Shown piece after piece: positions 1-8,992 of a stretch of 42,510 nt of DNA; the first letter of the stretch is position 1; the number at the start of each line of letters is the position of its first letter. The DNA lies in the NCBI GenBank assembly GCA_003615045.1, contig ML014270.1, forward strand, positions 1 through 42,510, given 5' to 3'. The translations under genes and the position numbers were made by a program. Origin of the DNA: Caulochytrium protostelioides. Its lineage: Eukaryota > Chytridiomycota > Caulochytriomycetes > Caulochytriales > Caulochytriaceae. The notes beneath the pieces are model-generated. The model made no database searches, was not told where the DNA came from, and worked only from the letters and a program-made list of their open reading frames with translations.

Positions 1-2080
1 CTCTCGAAACTGTCTTGCCTGGCCTGCTGCCCCCCATCGACGTTGAGCGTCGAACCGAGCCGATTCTCGGTGACGACTTCGCAGCCTTCATTGTTGGTCA
101 ATCATTGACTTTCTCTTGCTACATACATCCCTGGATTGATGCTGCTTTTATTCATTTTATAGATTTTAAAGGCCCACCCTCCCGGACCCGACACGCCCCC
201 TATCCCGTTCATGGTTCACCACAGAGTAGCGCATTCGGTGGATAGGTTTGCCGACCTTAGGCTGCCGCGGAGCTTGCTTGGGGTTCCGCCCTGATCCGGG
301 GGATCGGCGGTGGCGTGTCAACGGCGTTCCTCTGGCTGGCTCCTTTCACGCGACCCCAGTGCTTCTGCGGCTTTCATGGGGGATGCCTCGCCGCCGTTCG
401 CGCTGGAACCTGGCCACGCCATGCTCCGCGCTACGTCGCGAGCCAGTCATCATGACGAACGGTGGTCGACGTGCTGCGGCGGTCGACGGTCGCTGGCAAC
501 ACGAGGCACCGGCGTCCCGCATCGGCGTCGAGTTGCCTTACCCATTCCCAGTCCTCGTGACGCCGATGCGGCCCCTTGGGCTATGCGTCGTCAAGCCGAG
601 GGCTGCCGTCGGACGAGGTTGAGCCAGGGTCTCGCCGTTGTCGGCCCGCGCCGTCGCGCCGCATCGCTGACATGAGGGCGCGCCCAGGCGAGCGTGCGTC
701 ACTCCGCGGATTCCGACGAACGCTGATCGATCCGAAGTAAGCTCGGCCGCCCGGATGGCGCAGGCCGCAGGCCGCATGACCCTGACCACAACCATGATCA
801 CCGCCCTCTGGTTTCAGCATGGGTGGCGTCGTGCTCTTCGAAGCCGAACCCCCTTCCGGCGTGGTAGATGCGGCTCCGCTCGCCGCGCCGCCTGGCCACT
901 GGGGTCACGGGGATCAGAGGACGGAGGGACGGCGACCCACACCGATGGCGGATCGCCCACCAGGCATCGCTGCGCAGTGGCAAATGGCGCGCTGGACGGC
1001 TTGGCAGAAGCGCGCGGAAGGGACGTGCGGTGGGGCCCCTGCCTGGCCTTCTTCGAGAGCGCCTCTGCCGAGTGGGATACGCACGCCAATCGAATTTGAC
1101 GGAACGGGCGCCGGGTTTCAGCGGGGCCGGGCCCTGGTATTGGTATGGCGCCGGCCGCGTCAGGCCGGAGGCGTCAAGGCACGACGGGTGCCAGCGGCCG
1201 GTCGCCTCAGGTTGTGGCGCCAGGAGGCGTTCGTGCTGAACTGCCGGCCTTGCGTTTCCAATCTCTCTCGCCTGCCGCTGTTTCACAACATCGATGGGGC
1301 GTTCGATCATTTATTTTTTAGCCGACTTGACACGCCGGTATTGAGAGCGTTCGGTGCTATCGCAGGCGACGGGTGGACGCGCAATGACAGGCCGTCCGGG
1401 GCCCACGCGCTCACGGATCCGCACCGGCTCAAAGTCACCCCTCGGCCCATGTCGCTTGCCCAGGGGGCCGACGTGGACCGGGCAGGCGCACCTGCTCCAC
1501 GTAATATGACAGCGCAGCCCCAGCCGACCAACACCATAGCGGCAGCTGACGCGGCGTCGAGGTCGGACGAGGCCCGGTGAGATCCGCGCCTCGCTAGGCC
1601 GACCCTGGCTGGGTCGACCCGACATGGGCGGCGGACCCGAGGGGCGTGCCGCAACTGGATGACAGAAGCGCAGCATGCAATTGACACGGCGCGTGCAGAC
1701 CGCCTGCGACAGGAACCGGAGACCGCTTCTGACAGCTCGCGCCGCCTGCACGGACCACTGGTGTTGCCCGTCGCCTTCGCCGCGGCTGCCGCGCCTTCCT
1801 CCGCGTGCATCGCGGGTCAGCGTTCACATCCGCGTCATGCCTGTCATCCTCATCACTCCCGACGCCTCCGTGACCTCCGAGTCTCAGGCTCCCCTCCATC
1901 GCTCATCGTTGCCGCGTGCGCGTCCCACTGTGGTATATAGCCAGAGATTGCGCGCGCCGTGACGATGTGGTATGGTCAAGATCACCGAGTGCATCATCGT
2001 CACCCCCTCCCTGGCATCGCCTGCCGTCCTCCATCGCATCCTCTGCGTATCTCTGTACTCCTGTGCTGGACCTCCCCCTG

Positions 2081-2113
2081 TGTATCCTGTGTATCCTGTG
2101 TATCCTGTGTATC
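2081..2113. repeat. 9-bp tandem repeat (TGTATCCTG)n
   Basis: Three perfect copies of TGTATCCTG plus a six-base partial copy lie in a pyrimidine-rich, apparently non-coding stretch. The repeat is simple and probably variable in length. Confidence 0.9.
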
Positions 2114-2513
2114 TGACAGTCTTCCTTGGCTCGCTAGTCTGCTCCCCCGCACGCCACCCTTGCTTTCGGCAGTCTTGGTTGCCCGCTACGATTGATTTCC
2201 CTCCTTCACCTACGTTTGTCTCGTAAGTGACTCCGACCGCGCGATGGTGCGCAGCTGCTGTCGCGTTCGCGTGACGTTCGCCACCTCTCCGCCTTCGCCT
2301 TCAAGCGAGAGCTCCTTGGCCGGTGGACACCATGGCGCAGCCTGCTTCGACTGAGCAGGATGGAACCCTCGCCTCGCCCGCTCGCTCGCCCTCTCGCTTG
2401 CCTGTTCCAGCGCGTCTCCGAGCCTCTCCGGACGCCCGCAGCCCATCAGGGACACGTTGCTCACCCAACACGTTGCGGTGATGCTTGGACGGGTCAGGGG
2501 CAAGGCGCGTGCG

Positions 2514-2548
2514 CCTTTCTCTCGGAGGCCCGGCCTCCGAGAGAAAGG
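2514..2548. repeat. Perfect 35-bp palindrome (17-bp arms, 1-bp centre)
   Basis: Arm 2514-2530 is CCTTTCTCTCGGAGGCC. Arm 2532-2548 is its exact reverse complement, with a single C at 2531 between them. In RNA the outer bases could extend the stem slightly with wobble pairs. The element could act as a cruciform, a dimeric protein-binding site or a strong RNA hairpin. Its function is unknown. Confidence 0.9.
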
Positions 2549-2576
2549 TGCGAGCCGTCTTTTGCTGGTTCGTTTC

Positions 2577-2608
2577 TTTGTTTTCACGCTGAAAAATGCG
2601 AAAACAAA
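2577..2608. repeat. Small inverted repeat (9-bp arms)
   Basis: Arm TTTGTTTTC (2577-2585) pairs with GAAAACAAA (2600-2608) across a 14-base loop. It lies about 30 bp after the larger palindrome and is AT-rich in an otherwise GC-rich context. No function is known. Confidence 0.65.
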
Positions 2609-3370
2609 AGAGTTCAAACCACCTTCCCCCTGTTTCCGCGGCACTCCGGTAGACGTGCGCCAATCTCTTTCCCCCCTGGCGTAATCAAGTGCCGCAGCCG
2701 CTTTCGCGGGGCAGGTCGGGCAGGTTAGGGAGGGGGCACCTGACACAAATGATGCGAGAGATTGCATCATTGGAGTTCGTGCCGGCACAGGCGCCCCGGG
2801 TGAACTCGCGCGACCACGACTCGATACGTAATGGCCCACTCACCCTTTCTGTTCCTGGCTCTTCCTCTTGCTCCCGCTCTCTGCGCATGACGCTATCGGC
2901 GACGGGCGAATCACCGCGCCGCATGACATGCGCTCCGCGGTGCGGGGCTTGACTCCGAATGGATATATACGGATGATGGCGGGGTGGATGCATGGCGGTC
3001 ATGGATGCTCCTATCCCCGACGACGAGCCCCTTAGAGATCACATCACTGCACCCGTTTTGTCTCGTTTGTATCGGGCTTCTCTCACTTTTTTGGTCTTCA
3101 AAAAGCCAGCCCGCCGCCCTCTTAGTTTTTTTCTGAAGGACGCCGTTTCGCTTCGTATTGGCAGCTCACAGATCATCGTTCTGCTCGAGTAGCGCTAAGC
3201 CGGAAAGCTGTTGTGTGTTGCTTCCGAGCGCATTTTCGCATCATCACGGCTTGGTTGACAGTGACCTCGCCCTCGCTTTGGTCTCAGCATCTGTTAGCCC
3301 TCGTGCTCGTCTCCGTGGGTTCCCCATCCCTCCCGCGTTGCCCGTTCTTCGCCCGTTCTTCGCCGTCACG

Positions 3371-4279
3371 ATGGCTATCCAGACGCAGCGCTTGACCGGC
3401 AACCTTTTCAACTTTATCGCCGTCCCGCTCTCGGCGATCGGCTGGCTGATCTACCTGATCGGCCTCGCTGTGCTCGACGGCACCGACAATGTCGGCAACC
3501 TCGGCATCTACTGGTTCTACTTTGTCTGGTTCATGTTCGTGATCCTGCTCGTCCTCGGCACCTCGCTGGCGGGCTCGACCTACAATTACCGTCTGCCCAT
3601 CATCGCCCTGCTCGCCATCACGTTCACCTTCCTTGTCGAGGTCCTGCGCTTCTCCAAAAACGTCTTTGACGTCTCGTCGGGCCGCATCTCCTCCTCGTCG
3701 GGCGCGGTCTTTGCCGGCGCCTTCCTGCTACTGCTCGCCATCTTTATCTGGATCTTTACCATTGGTGCGGAGCCCGGCACCCTCGCCAGCGGCCCCGAGA
3801 ACACGGGCATCACTTCGCACTTCACCCGCAACCGCAACCGCAACAGCGCCGGCCATGTCGCCGCTGGCGGCCCGGGTGCCGTCGAGGCCCACGGCGCCCC
3901 TGTCGTGAACGCCAACGGGGCCCCGCACATGACCTCGATGGCGCCCGCCGACGCCGTCGGCGCCGACCATACCGCCGTCCCCGTCGGCGCCGCCGCGGGT
4001 CTGCCGGTCACGAGCCCGATGTCGGCCAACGGCTCGACCGCGTCGCAGATTCCGACGGTGCCGTCGACGATGATGGACCAGCCGGACGCGCCCGCATCGT
4101 ACCCGCACCGCGCGAAGGCACTCTACCCGTACACCGCGTCGCCCGAGGACCCGAACGAGCTTTCCTTCACGAAGGGCGAGATCCTCAACATCTCAAGCAC
4201 CCAGGGCAAGTGGTGGCAGGCCCGCAAGGCCGACGGCACCGTCGGCATCTGCCCCAGCAACTACGTCCAGCTCTGCTAA
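3371..4279 (+). CDS. SHO1: Sho1-type transmembrane osmosensor/adaptor with C-terminal SH3
   Basis: The 302-residue protein matches fungal Sho1. Four hydrophobic helices lie roughly at residues 13-35, 46-66, 72-92 and 112-132. A low-complexity cytoplasmic linker of about 110 residues follows, then an SH3 domain ending the protein (from ALYPYTASPEDPNELSF to GICPSNYVQL). In yeast, Sho1 sits in the plasma membrane and its SH3 domain recruits the MAPKK Pbs2 in the HOG osmotic-stress pathway. The ATG at 3371 is chosen because the upstream in-frame stretch begins at TTG and does not resemble Sho1. The linker contains Asn-Arg-rich residues just after the last helix, consistent with a cytoplasmic C-terminus. 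The gene converges on the GALT gene. Identification is from the domain order and sequence similarity; the pathway role here is inferred. Confidence 0.93.
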   Translation: MAIQTQRLTGNLFNFIAVPLSAIGWLIYLIGLAVLDGTDNVGNLGIYWFYFVWFMFVILLVLGTSLAGSTYNYRLPIIALLAITFTFLVEVLRFSKNVFDVSSGRISSSSGAVFAGAFLLLLAIFIWIFTIGAEPGTLASGPENTGITSHFTRNRNRNSAGHVAAGGPGAVEAHGAPVVNANGAPHMTSMAPADAVGADHTAVPVGAAAGLPVTSPMSANGSTASQIPTVPSTMMDQPDAPASYPHRAKALYPYTASPEDPNELSFTKGEILNISSTQGKWWQARKADGTVGICPSNYVQLC

Positions 4280-4732
4280 GCGCTGCGAAGCCATCCGTGC
4301 CTGACGCGGGTGCGCCTCGATCCTCGCTAACGTCGGTGTTTTCTTTTTCTCGTTATTTTCTGCACGGCCTCATGTTCTGAACTGTGGACTTCATGCGCGC
4401 GGCACTTGTCTGCTCTGTCGGTGATTTGTCGGGGCTCGCCTGCGCGTCTGTTGTCGTGCCTCCCCGCCTTGTATTCCATGCTCCCCCTCCTCGCTTCCCC
4501 TGTCTCCCCTGCCTTTTGTTTTTGTTTGCATCATATCTTCCATCCACGTTTCCTCGCTTCCGCTTCATGGGACCCGCTCTCGTTTCTCTCTTCAATCTCG
4601 GTCCTGTCGTCGCATATGCATATTGTTATTCTGAGCTTTGTTCTTACTGTCATTTGTTTCTCTTGGTTGTATTGTTGGCAGCAAACAGCAGCAGGGGCGA
4701 GCTTTCTCATACCTTCATCCCTCGGAGGGTTC
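4280..4732. other. Convergent intergenic region SHO1-GALT
   Basis: This holds the 3' ends of two convergent genes. It is pyrimidine-rich on the + strand, with T-rich runs around 4600-4680 that may carry 3'-end processing signals. I see no gene and no clean AATAAA. Confidence 0.5.
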
Positions 4733-6125
4733 CTATGGGGAACAGGGTTCCAAGGGACGCGCGGCGAGGGCTTTAGCGAGCGCGACACGGAGTCGCTCAG
4801 CAGCCGTTTCGGGCGTCAGGTCGCGCTGCGCTTCCCCGAGCATCTCGAAGCCGACGAGGAACTTGCGCACCGTAGCGCTGCGCAGGAGCGGCGGGTAGAA
4901 GTGCAGATGGAGGTGCGCGACGCCCTCCGCAGCGTCCCCGCGAGCCACCGCGTGCGCCGTCGGCGCGCCGTGGACGCCCATCGAATACGGGAACGGCGTG
5001 TCGAACACGGCATCATACGCCCGCGTCACGGCCGCCAGCGCCTGCGCGAGCCCCCGGGCGCCTGACGACCCTGATGGATCCTGAGCGGCGCTCAGGGCGT
5101 CCAGAGATCCCACATGGCGACGCGGCAGCACGAGGGTCTCGAAGGGCCAAATGGCCCAGTACGGCACGAGCACGACGACGGCGTCGTTCGCATACACCAC
5201 CCGCGACACCGTTTTCTGGCGGTCTTGCGGCGATGCCGTGCGATGGGAGCGGTCAAGAGCGAGCTCGAGCTGGACGTAGTCGCAGAGCAGACAGGGCTCG
5301 CCCGGGTGCTGGGCGCGGTAAGCCGCGAGGCGGGCGAGCTCGGTGGCGGGCGCGTGCGGCACGTGACGGGAGGCCCAGACCTGTGCATGCGGGTGCGGGC
5401 TGCTCTGGCCCATCGCGGCCCCGCGGTTCTCGAAGAGCTGCACGTAGCCGATCTCCGGCACGCGGCACGCGACCGCAGCCGTCTCGGCGGCCCACGTGCG
5501 GACGACGGCCTCGAGCTGCGCCACCGACAGGGTTGCGAGGGACTGCCGGTGGTCGGGGTCGGCACAGATCACCCGGCACAGGCCAAAGGCAGGCTCGGCC
5601 TGCAGCAGCCGTGCGGCCAGCTGCTGGACTGCGGGATCCTCAGAGAGGACGGTGGCATTCCGTTCGGTATTATGGGCAGCGGGGGGCGCGTTGCCATCGG
5701 GATGCTCGGGCACCAGCGCGGCAAAGTCGTTATCGAAGGCGAAAGTGCTCGTATACGGGGGGTTGTGCGCGCCGCTGGTCCGCTCGTTTCCCGGACTGCA
5801 CCGCACGCCCGATTCATCCGTCAGACCAGGTGACATCCATCCCGAGGTGAGTCGAGTTGAAATGATACCCCGACGGGGACGGGGGGATCCTGCCCTGCGG
5901 AGCGGATCATTCGTCTTCCATCAAGAGCCAGCTGCGGAAGCGCGCCGCGTCCATGGGAGCTTACCAGAGATAACATGCGGGATCATACGCGGGCACGTCG
6001 GCAGCAGGCAGCGACTCGTGCTGGCCGCGCCATGGCCGCTTCGCGCGGTGCGGTGAGCAGATCACCCATTCCCCGCTGAGCACGTTGAAGCGACGGTGCG
6101 CGTCCGAATCCAGCTGAAAGACCAT
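4733..6125 (-). CDS. GAL7: Galactose-1-phosphate uridylyltransferase (two exons)
   Basis: This is Leloir-pathway GALT, which exchanges UMP between UDP-glucose and galactose-1-phosphate. Exon 1 (5965-6125) encodes MVFQLDSDAHRRF through the family hallmark HRRFNVLSGEWVICSPHRAKRPWRGQ and ends in CYLC. Exon 2 (4733-5795) continues with PGN, so the intron splits the CYLCPGN motif in phase 2. The joined protein is 407 residues, close to the family length. The active-site motif is HPHAQ at about residues 188-192, with nucleophile His190. Near the C-terminus are HLHLHFYPPLLRS and RKFLVGFEMLGEAQRDLTPE, as in yeast Gal7. Exon 2 alone opens with an in-frame ATG inside the intron that would drop the N-terminal substrate-binding segment. 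No other galactose gene is visible nearby, unlike the GAL cluster of yeasts. Confidence 0.95.
5796..5964 (-). other. GALT intron (169 nt)
   Basis: The donor is GTAAGC after ...CTCTG and the acceptor is GTGCAG before TCCGGGAAAC, with a CTGAC branch-like word about 35 nt before the acceptor. Removing it restores the conserved CYLCPGN motif in frame. Confidence 0.9.
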
Positions 6126-7066
6126 ATGGTCGGCTGAGGCAGTCGTCGACGAGACTTGGCGATGATGGCAACCGCGTCTTCGCGGCAGCAGGCCCGTCTG
6201 ACGGACGAGCGCGATTCTCAGATCAAAGACAACGATGGAGATCAGGAAATGAGCAGCGCCGACTCTGGTGGCGCCGCTCCTGTCTTGGATACCAGACCAC
6301 GTCGGGTCCTGGTTGCCCAGCCAGGATGCGCGGCTTGGTCGGCATCGGTGGCGGCGCCACGGGGACTACCCGGCGACGGCGAACCACGTGGTGATGTGCG
6401 AAGGCGACGGTGGACTGCGGACACCGCCGCTGCCGCCGGCACCACGCCGCGGGGGTTGGGGAAGCGGCGACGGGGCGCGGGCGCGGGCCTCACCGCCGTG
6501 CGCCACGTCCATGCGCCGCAAGCCGCGGGACCCTTCGACGGAATAAACATCGCCGCCGCTTATACTTATCACCGCCAGGCTGGTGTGAGACGTCAGGCGC
6601 GACCCATGCCGTTGACGGCGGAATCGGTTTCGCAAGCAGGGCTGCAGCATAAGCTGGCTCTGACCCACTGCCTGCAGAGCTACGCCTCTCACGACCTTGC
6701 CACCGGTCAGATACCCTCATCCCCTCGCATTGTTGCTTCGACGCGCCAGCATCGTCCGTCCCAACGACAGCCCGCCCCACCCCATCCTAGACCCGACTCG
6801 CCACGGTATTCCCGTAAGCATTGAGCTCCAGCCGAACAGTCCTCCCTCATTCCTGCGCCTTTCACTGGGAACACCGACCGGTCCACCGATCATCCCGTCC
6901 GACGTCGCATCTCGGCTCGCGGCGCCGTCGGCGTCCTGCTCGCACGCGGCACCGTGCTCCACGTCTCGCGGCGTGCTCTTCGCCTCGCGGCGTGCTCTTC
7001 GTCCCGCGGCGTCTCCCCGAACCCGCGGCGCGGCCGCTGAGCACCGGCCGCCTAACACCGGCCGCC
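6126..7066. other. Divergent promoter region GALT / TAF7
   Basis: No recognisable gene is seen. A 222-codon + frame from about 6156 overlaps an equally long - frame and resembles no family. On the - strand a TATA-like GTATAA (6560-6565) and a GATAAG word lie about 440 bp upstream of the GALT start. Before TAF7 there is a 19-bp tandem repeat (6965-7013) and a doubled CACCGGCCGCC immediately before its ATG. Confidence 0.5.
6965..7013. repeat. 19-bp tandem repeat upstream of TAF7
   Basis: Two near-identical 19-bp units (CTCGCGGCGTGCTCTTCGC/T) at 6965-6983 and 6984-7002 are followed by a degraded partial third copy. They lie in the TAF7 leader or promoter. Confidence 0.85.
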
Positions 7067-8833
7067 ATGGGCACGATCAAGCTCACGCTGCCGGGCCGGC
7101 TGCTGTCCAACGCGTCCAGCGCCTCCGCTGGTACGGCGACGCCGCCCCCGCCCGCCGCGGCGGCCACCCCAGGACCCGCGGCTGCGGGCGGCGCGCCAAG
7201 AACGCTTCCGGCCTCGGGACCGGGGTCACGCGGCGGCCGGGGGTCCCGTGGTGGCGGCCGCGGCGGTCGTCGCCGCGGGACGGGTCGCCGCCCAACGGCT
7301 GCCGACGCCGCGCCCGCGGGCGCCACCGCTCCGCAACATGACTCGCAGGACGGCGGCGCCGACCATGACGGGCCGGCGGATGCCGTCGCGGCCGCGGCGT
7401 CAGCGTCGGCGTCGGCGCCCGCCGCGGCGCGGCGTGCGAAACGCGCGCCCGCGGTGTCCCGCGCCAGCGCCAGCAAGACGGCCGCCTTGGACGCGCAGGC
7501 GGGCAAGGACCGGACGGTCATGACGGAGGCCTCGGGCTACGACGACGATGAAACCTTCTTGGAGGAGCACGTGATCCTGCGACTGCCGGACGAACCGCTC
7601 GCGCGGAGCTTGCGGGACCGCATTGTTGCGCGGGACGGCCTGGCGGACGTGCGCATCCAGATGCAGGACGGCCGGCGGGGCACCTTCTTCGTGGACGGCG
7701 GCGCGGGCGGCGACGCCGCTGCGGCGTCGGCGGCGCGCGGCTGGCCGGTCCAGCTGGTGGATCTGCCGTGCGTCATTGAGGCGCAGCGCACGCAGGACCA
7801 GAAACAGTTCTACAAGGTGGCGGATATCTCGCAGATGCTGCTGGTCGGCCGCGAGGCGGCGCAGGCGCCTCCGGACGGGCTGTGGCCGCACGGGCTGACG
7901 GCGCCGCTGTCGCACGTGCGCGAGCGCCGCTTCCGCAAGCGCCTCTCCCGCCGCGCGATCGAAAACGTCGAGCGCGAGGTCGAGCGGCTGCTGCTCGCCG
8001 ACATCGACTGCGAGGACGTCGTGTATGAGCTCCACGAGCATGTGCCGGGCGAGTTGCTGGACGACGACCTCGCGGACGCCTTGGACGCTGATGCGGATGC
8101 CGACGCCGACGACGCCATGCTGGATGCGGACGCGGATGCCGACGCGACGGGATCCGCAGCAGCGGGCCCGTCGGTGCGCCGGGACACCGCCAAGCCCTCC
8201 GACGGCGACGGCGATGCTGATGGCGACGACGAAGTGGTGGATGACCCCCAAGAAAGCGGCGCGGCGCCGCCTGCGGCCGCCGCTGAGGGCGACGAGGACG
8301 AGGACGTCGAGGATGTCGACGAGGACGACGAGGACGGTCCGCCGCTGGACGCCTTGGACGCCGACCTCGTCGCCGAGCTCGAGCAAGCGCTGGGCGAGGA
8401 CAGTTCCGACAGCGACGACGACGAGGACGACGAGGACGATGAGGACGATGACGAGCCCGAGGCGGACGCGGACGCGGAGGCCGGTGCCGTGGGCGCCGGC
8501 GACGATGCGGATGACGCGGACCACGACGATGCCGAAGCCGACGACGGCGCGGGAGACGGCGAGGGCGAGGGCGATGCGGAGGGCGATGGCGACGAGGAGG
8601 GCGACGGCGCCGCGGACGACGCCGCGTCGGCCGAAGCCGCCGAGCGCCGGCACCAGATCGCGCTGCTCATGGAAGAGATCGCGGACTGGGAGGTCCGGAT
8701 CGCCGAGAAACAGCGCCAGGCCGACACGATCCCCAACCCGGTCATTAAGCGCCGCTTCACCGATATCGTCACGCGTCTGCGCGACGAGCTGTCGCAGAAA
8801 CAGGCGCAGCTCTCGGCGCTGACCTCAGAGTAG
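7067..8833 (+). CDS. TAF7: TFIID subunit TAF7
   Basis: The 588-residue protein carries the TAFII55/TAF7 N-terminal domain at about residues 166-322. It runs from EEHVILRLPDEP through WPVQLVDLPCVIEAQRTQDQKQFYKVADISQMLLV to IDCEDVVYELHE, including the conserved LVDLPC-IE and ADISQML blocks. TAF7 contacts TAF1 in TFIID and restrains its activity before RNA polymerase II initiation. Residues 1-165 are an Ala/Gly/Arg-rich leader with RGG-like clusters. Residues about 330-520 form a very acidic Asp/Glu-Ala spacer. The last 60 residues form a predicted coiled coil (RRHQIALLMEEIADWEVRIAEKQRQ...), as in other TAF7 proteins. The start at 7067 has a near-perfect context (GCCGCCATGG), while the upstream open frame starts at TTG. 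It converges on RPP40, with 159 bp between the stop codons. Confidence 0.93.
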   Translation: MGTIKLTLPGRLLSNASSASAGTATPPPPAAAATPGPAAAGGAPRTLPASGPGSRGGRGSRGGGRGGRRRGTGRRPTAADAAPAGATAPQHDSQDGGADHDGPADAVAAAASASASAPAAARRAKRAPAVSRASASKTAALDAQAGKDRTVMTEASGYDDDETFLEEHVILRLPDEPLARSLRDRIVARDGLADVRIQMQDGRRGTFFVDGGAGGDAAAASAARGWPVQLVDLPCVIEAQRTQDQKQFYKVADISQMLLVGREAAQAPPDGLWPHGLTAPLSHVRERRFRKRLSRRAIENVEREVERLLLADIDCEDVVYELHEHVPGELLDDDLADALDADADADADDAMLDADADADATGSAAAGPSVRRDTAKPSDGDGDADGDDEVVDDPQESGAAPPAAAAEGDEDEDVEDVDEDDEDGPPLDALDADLVAELEQALGEDSSDSDDDEDDEDDEDDDEPEADADAEAGAVGAGDDADDADHDDAEADDGAGDGEGEGDAEGDGDEEGDGAADDAASAEAAERRHQIALLMEEIADWEVRIAEKQRQADTIPNPVIKRRFTDIVTRLRDELSQKQAQLSALTSE

Positions 8834-8992
8834 CTGGCCTCAGACGAGCATCCACCGCGTTCCAGCCTGTGCCGCGGGAGTGTCACGTTGTTCCACCTGC
8901 GGCGCGGCGTCTATTTATCTAATGAAGACTGCCGTATGAAAAGGGTCGAGCACAGCCCCCCTCGTTTGGGTGGGTCGTGGGGGAAGGTTCGT

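Larger units (their letters stand above)
1..3370. other. Gene-poor region upstream of SHO1
   Basis: I see no supportable gene in these 3.4 kb. Open frames exist on both strands, but their translations are Arg/Ser/Pro-rich, overlap each other, and match no family I know. The stretch has T-rich and AT-rich patches unlike the GC-rich coding DNA elsewhere. It holds a 9-bp tandem repeat (2081-2113), a perfect palindrome (2514-2548), a small hairpin (2577-2608), and TATA-like words near 1934 and 2962. The first 120 bases have an open frame with only moderate third-position GC, so a 3' end of an off-window gene is possible but unproven. The last few hundred bases probably form the SHO1 promoter and leader. 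Confidence 0.5.

Noticed and set aside
1-245. C-terminal exon of an off-window gene
   Set aside because: The open frame has only moderate third-position GC and no motif, unlike the real genes here. Kept only as a remark in the region entry.
5381-5395. HPHAQ instead of HPHGQ in the GALT active site
   Set aside because: The residue between the nucleophile His and Gln varies in the family (Gly in E. coli, Cys in human), so Ala is not a sign of lost activity.
5796-5836. GALT start at the in-frame ATG at 5836
   Set aside because: That frame reads through the intron and lacks the conserved N-terminal HRR...GEWV segment. Splicing from exon 1 at 5965-6125 restores CYLCPGN exactly.
6156-6824. 222-codon open frame on the + strand
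   Set aside because: It has no family resemblance, overlaps equally long frames on the other strand, and lies in a divergent promoter. Long open frames arise easily in GC-rich DNA.
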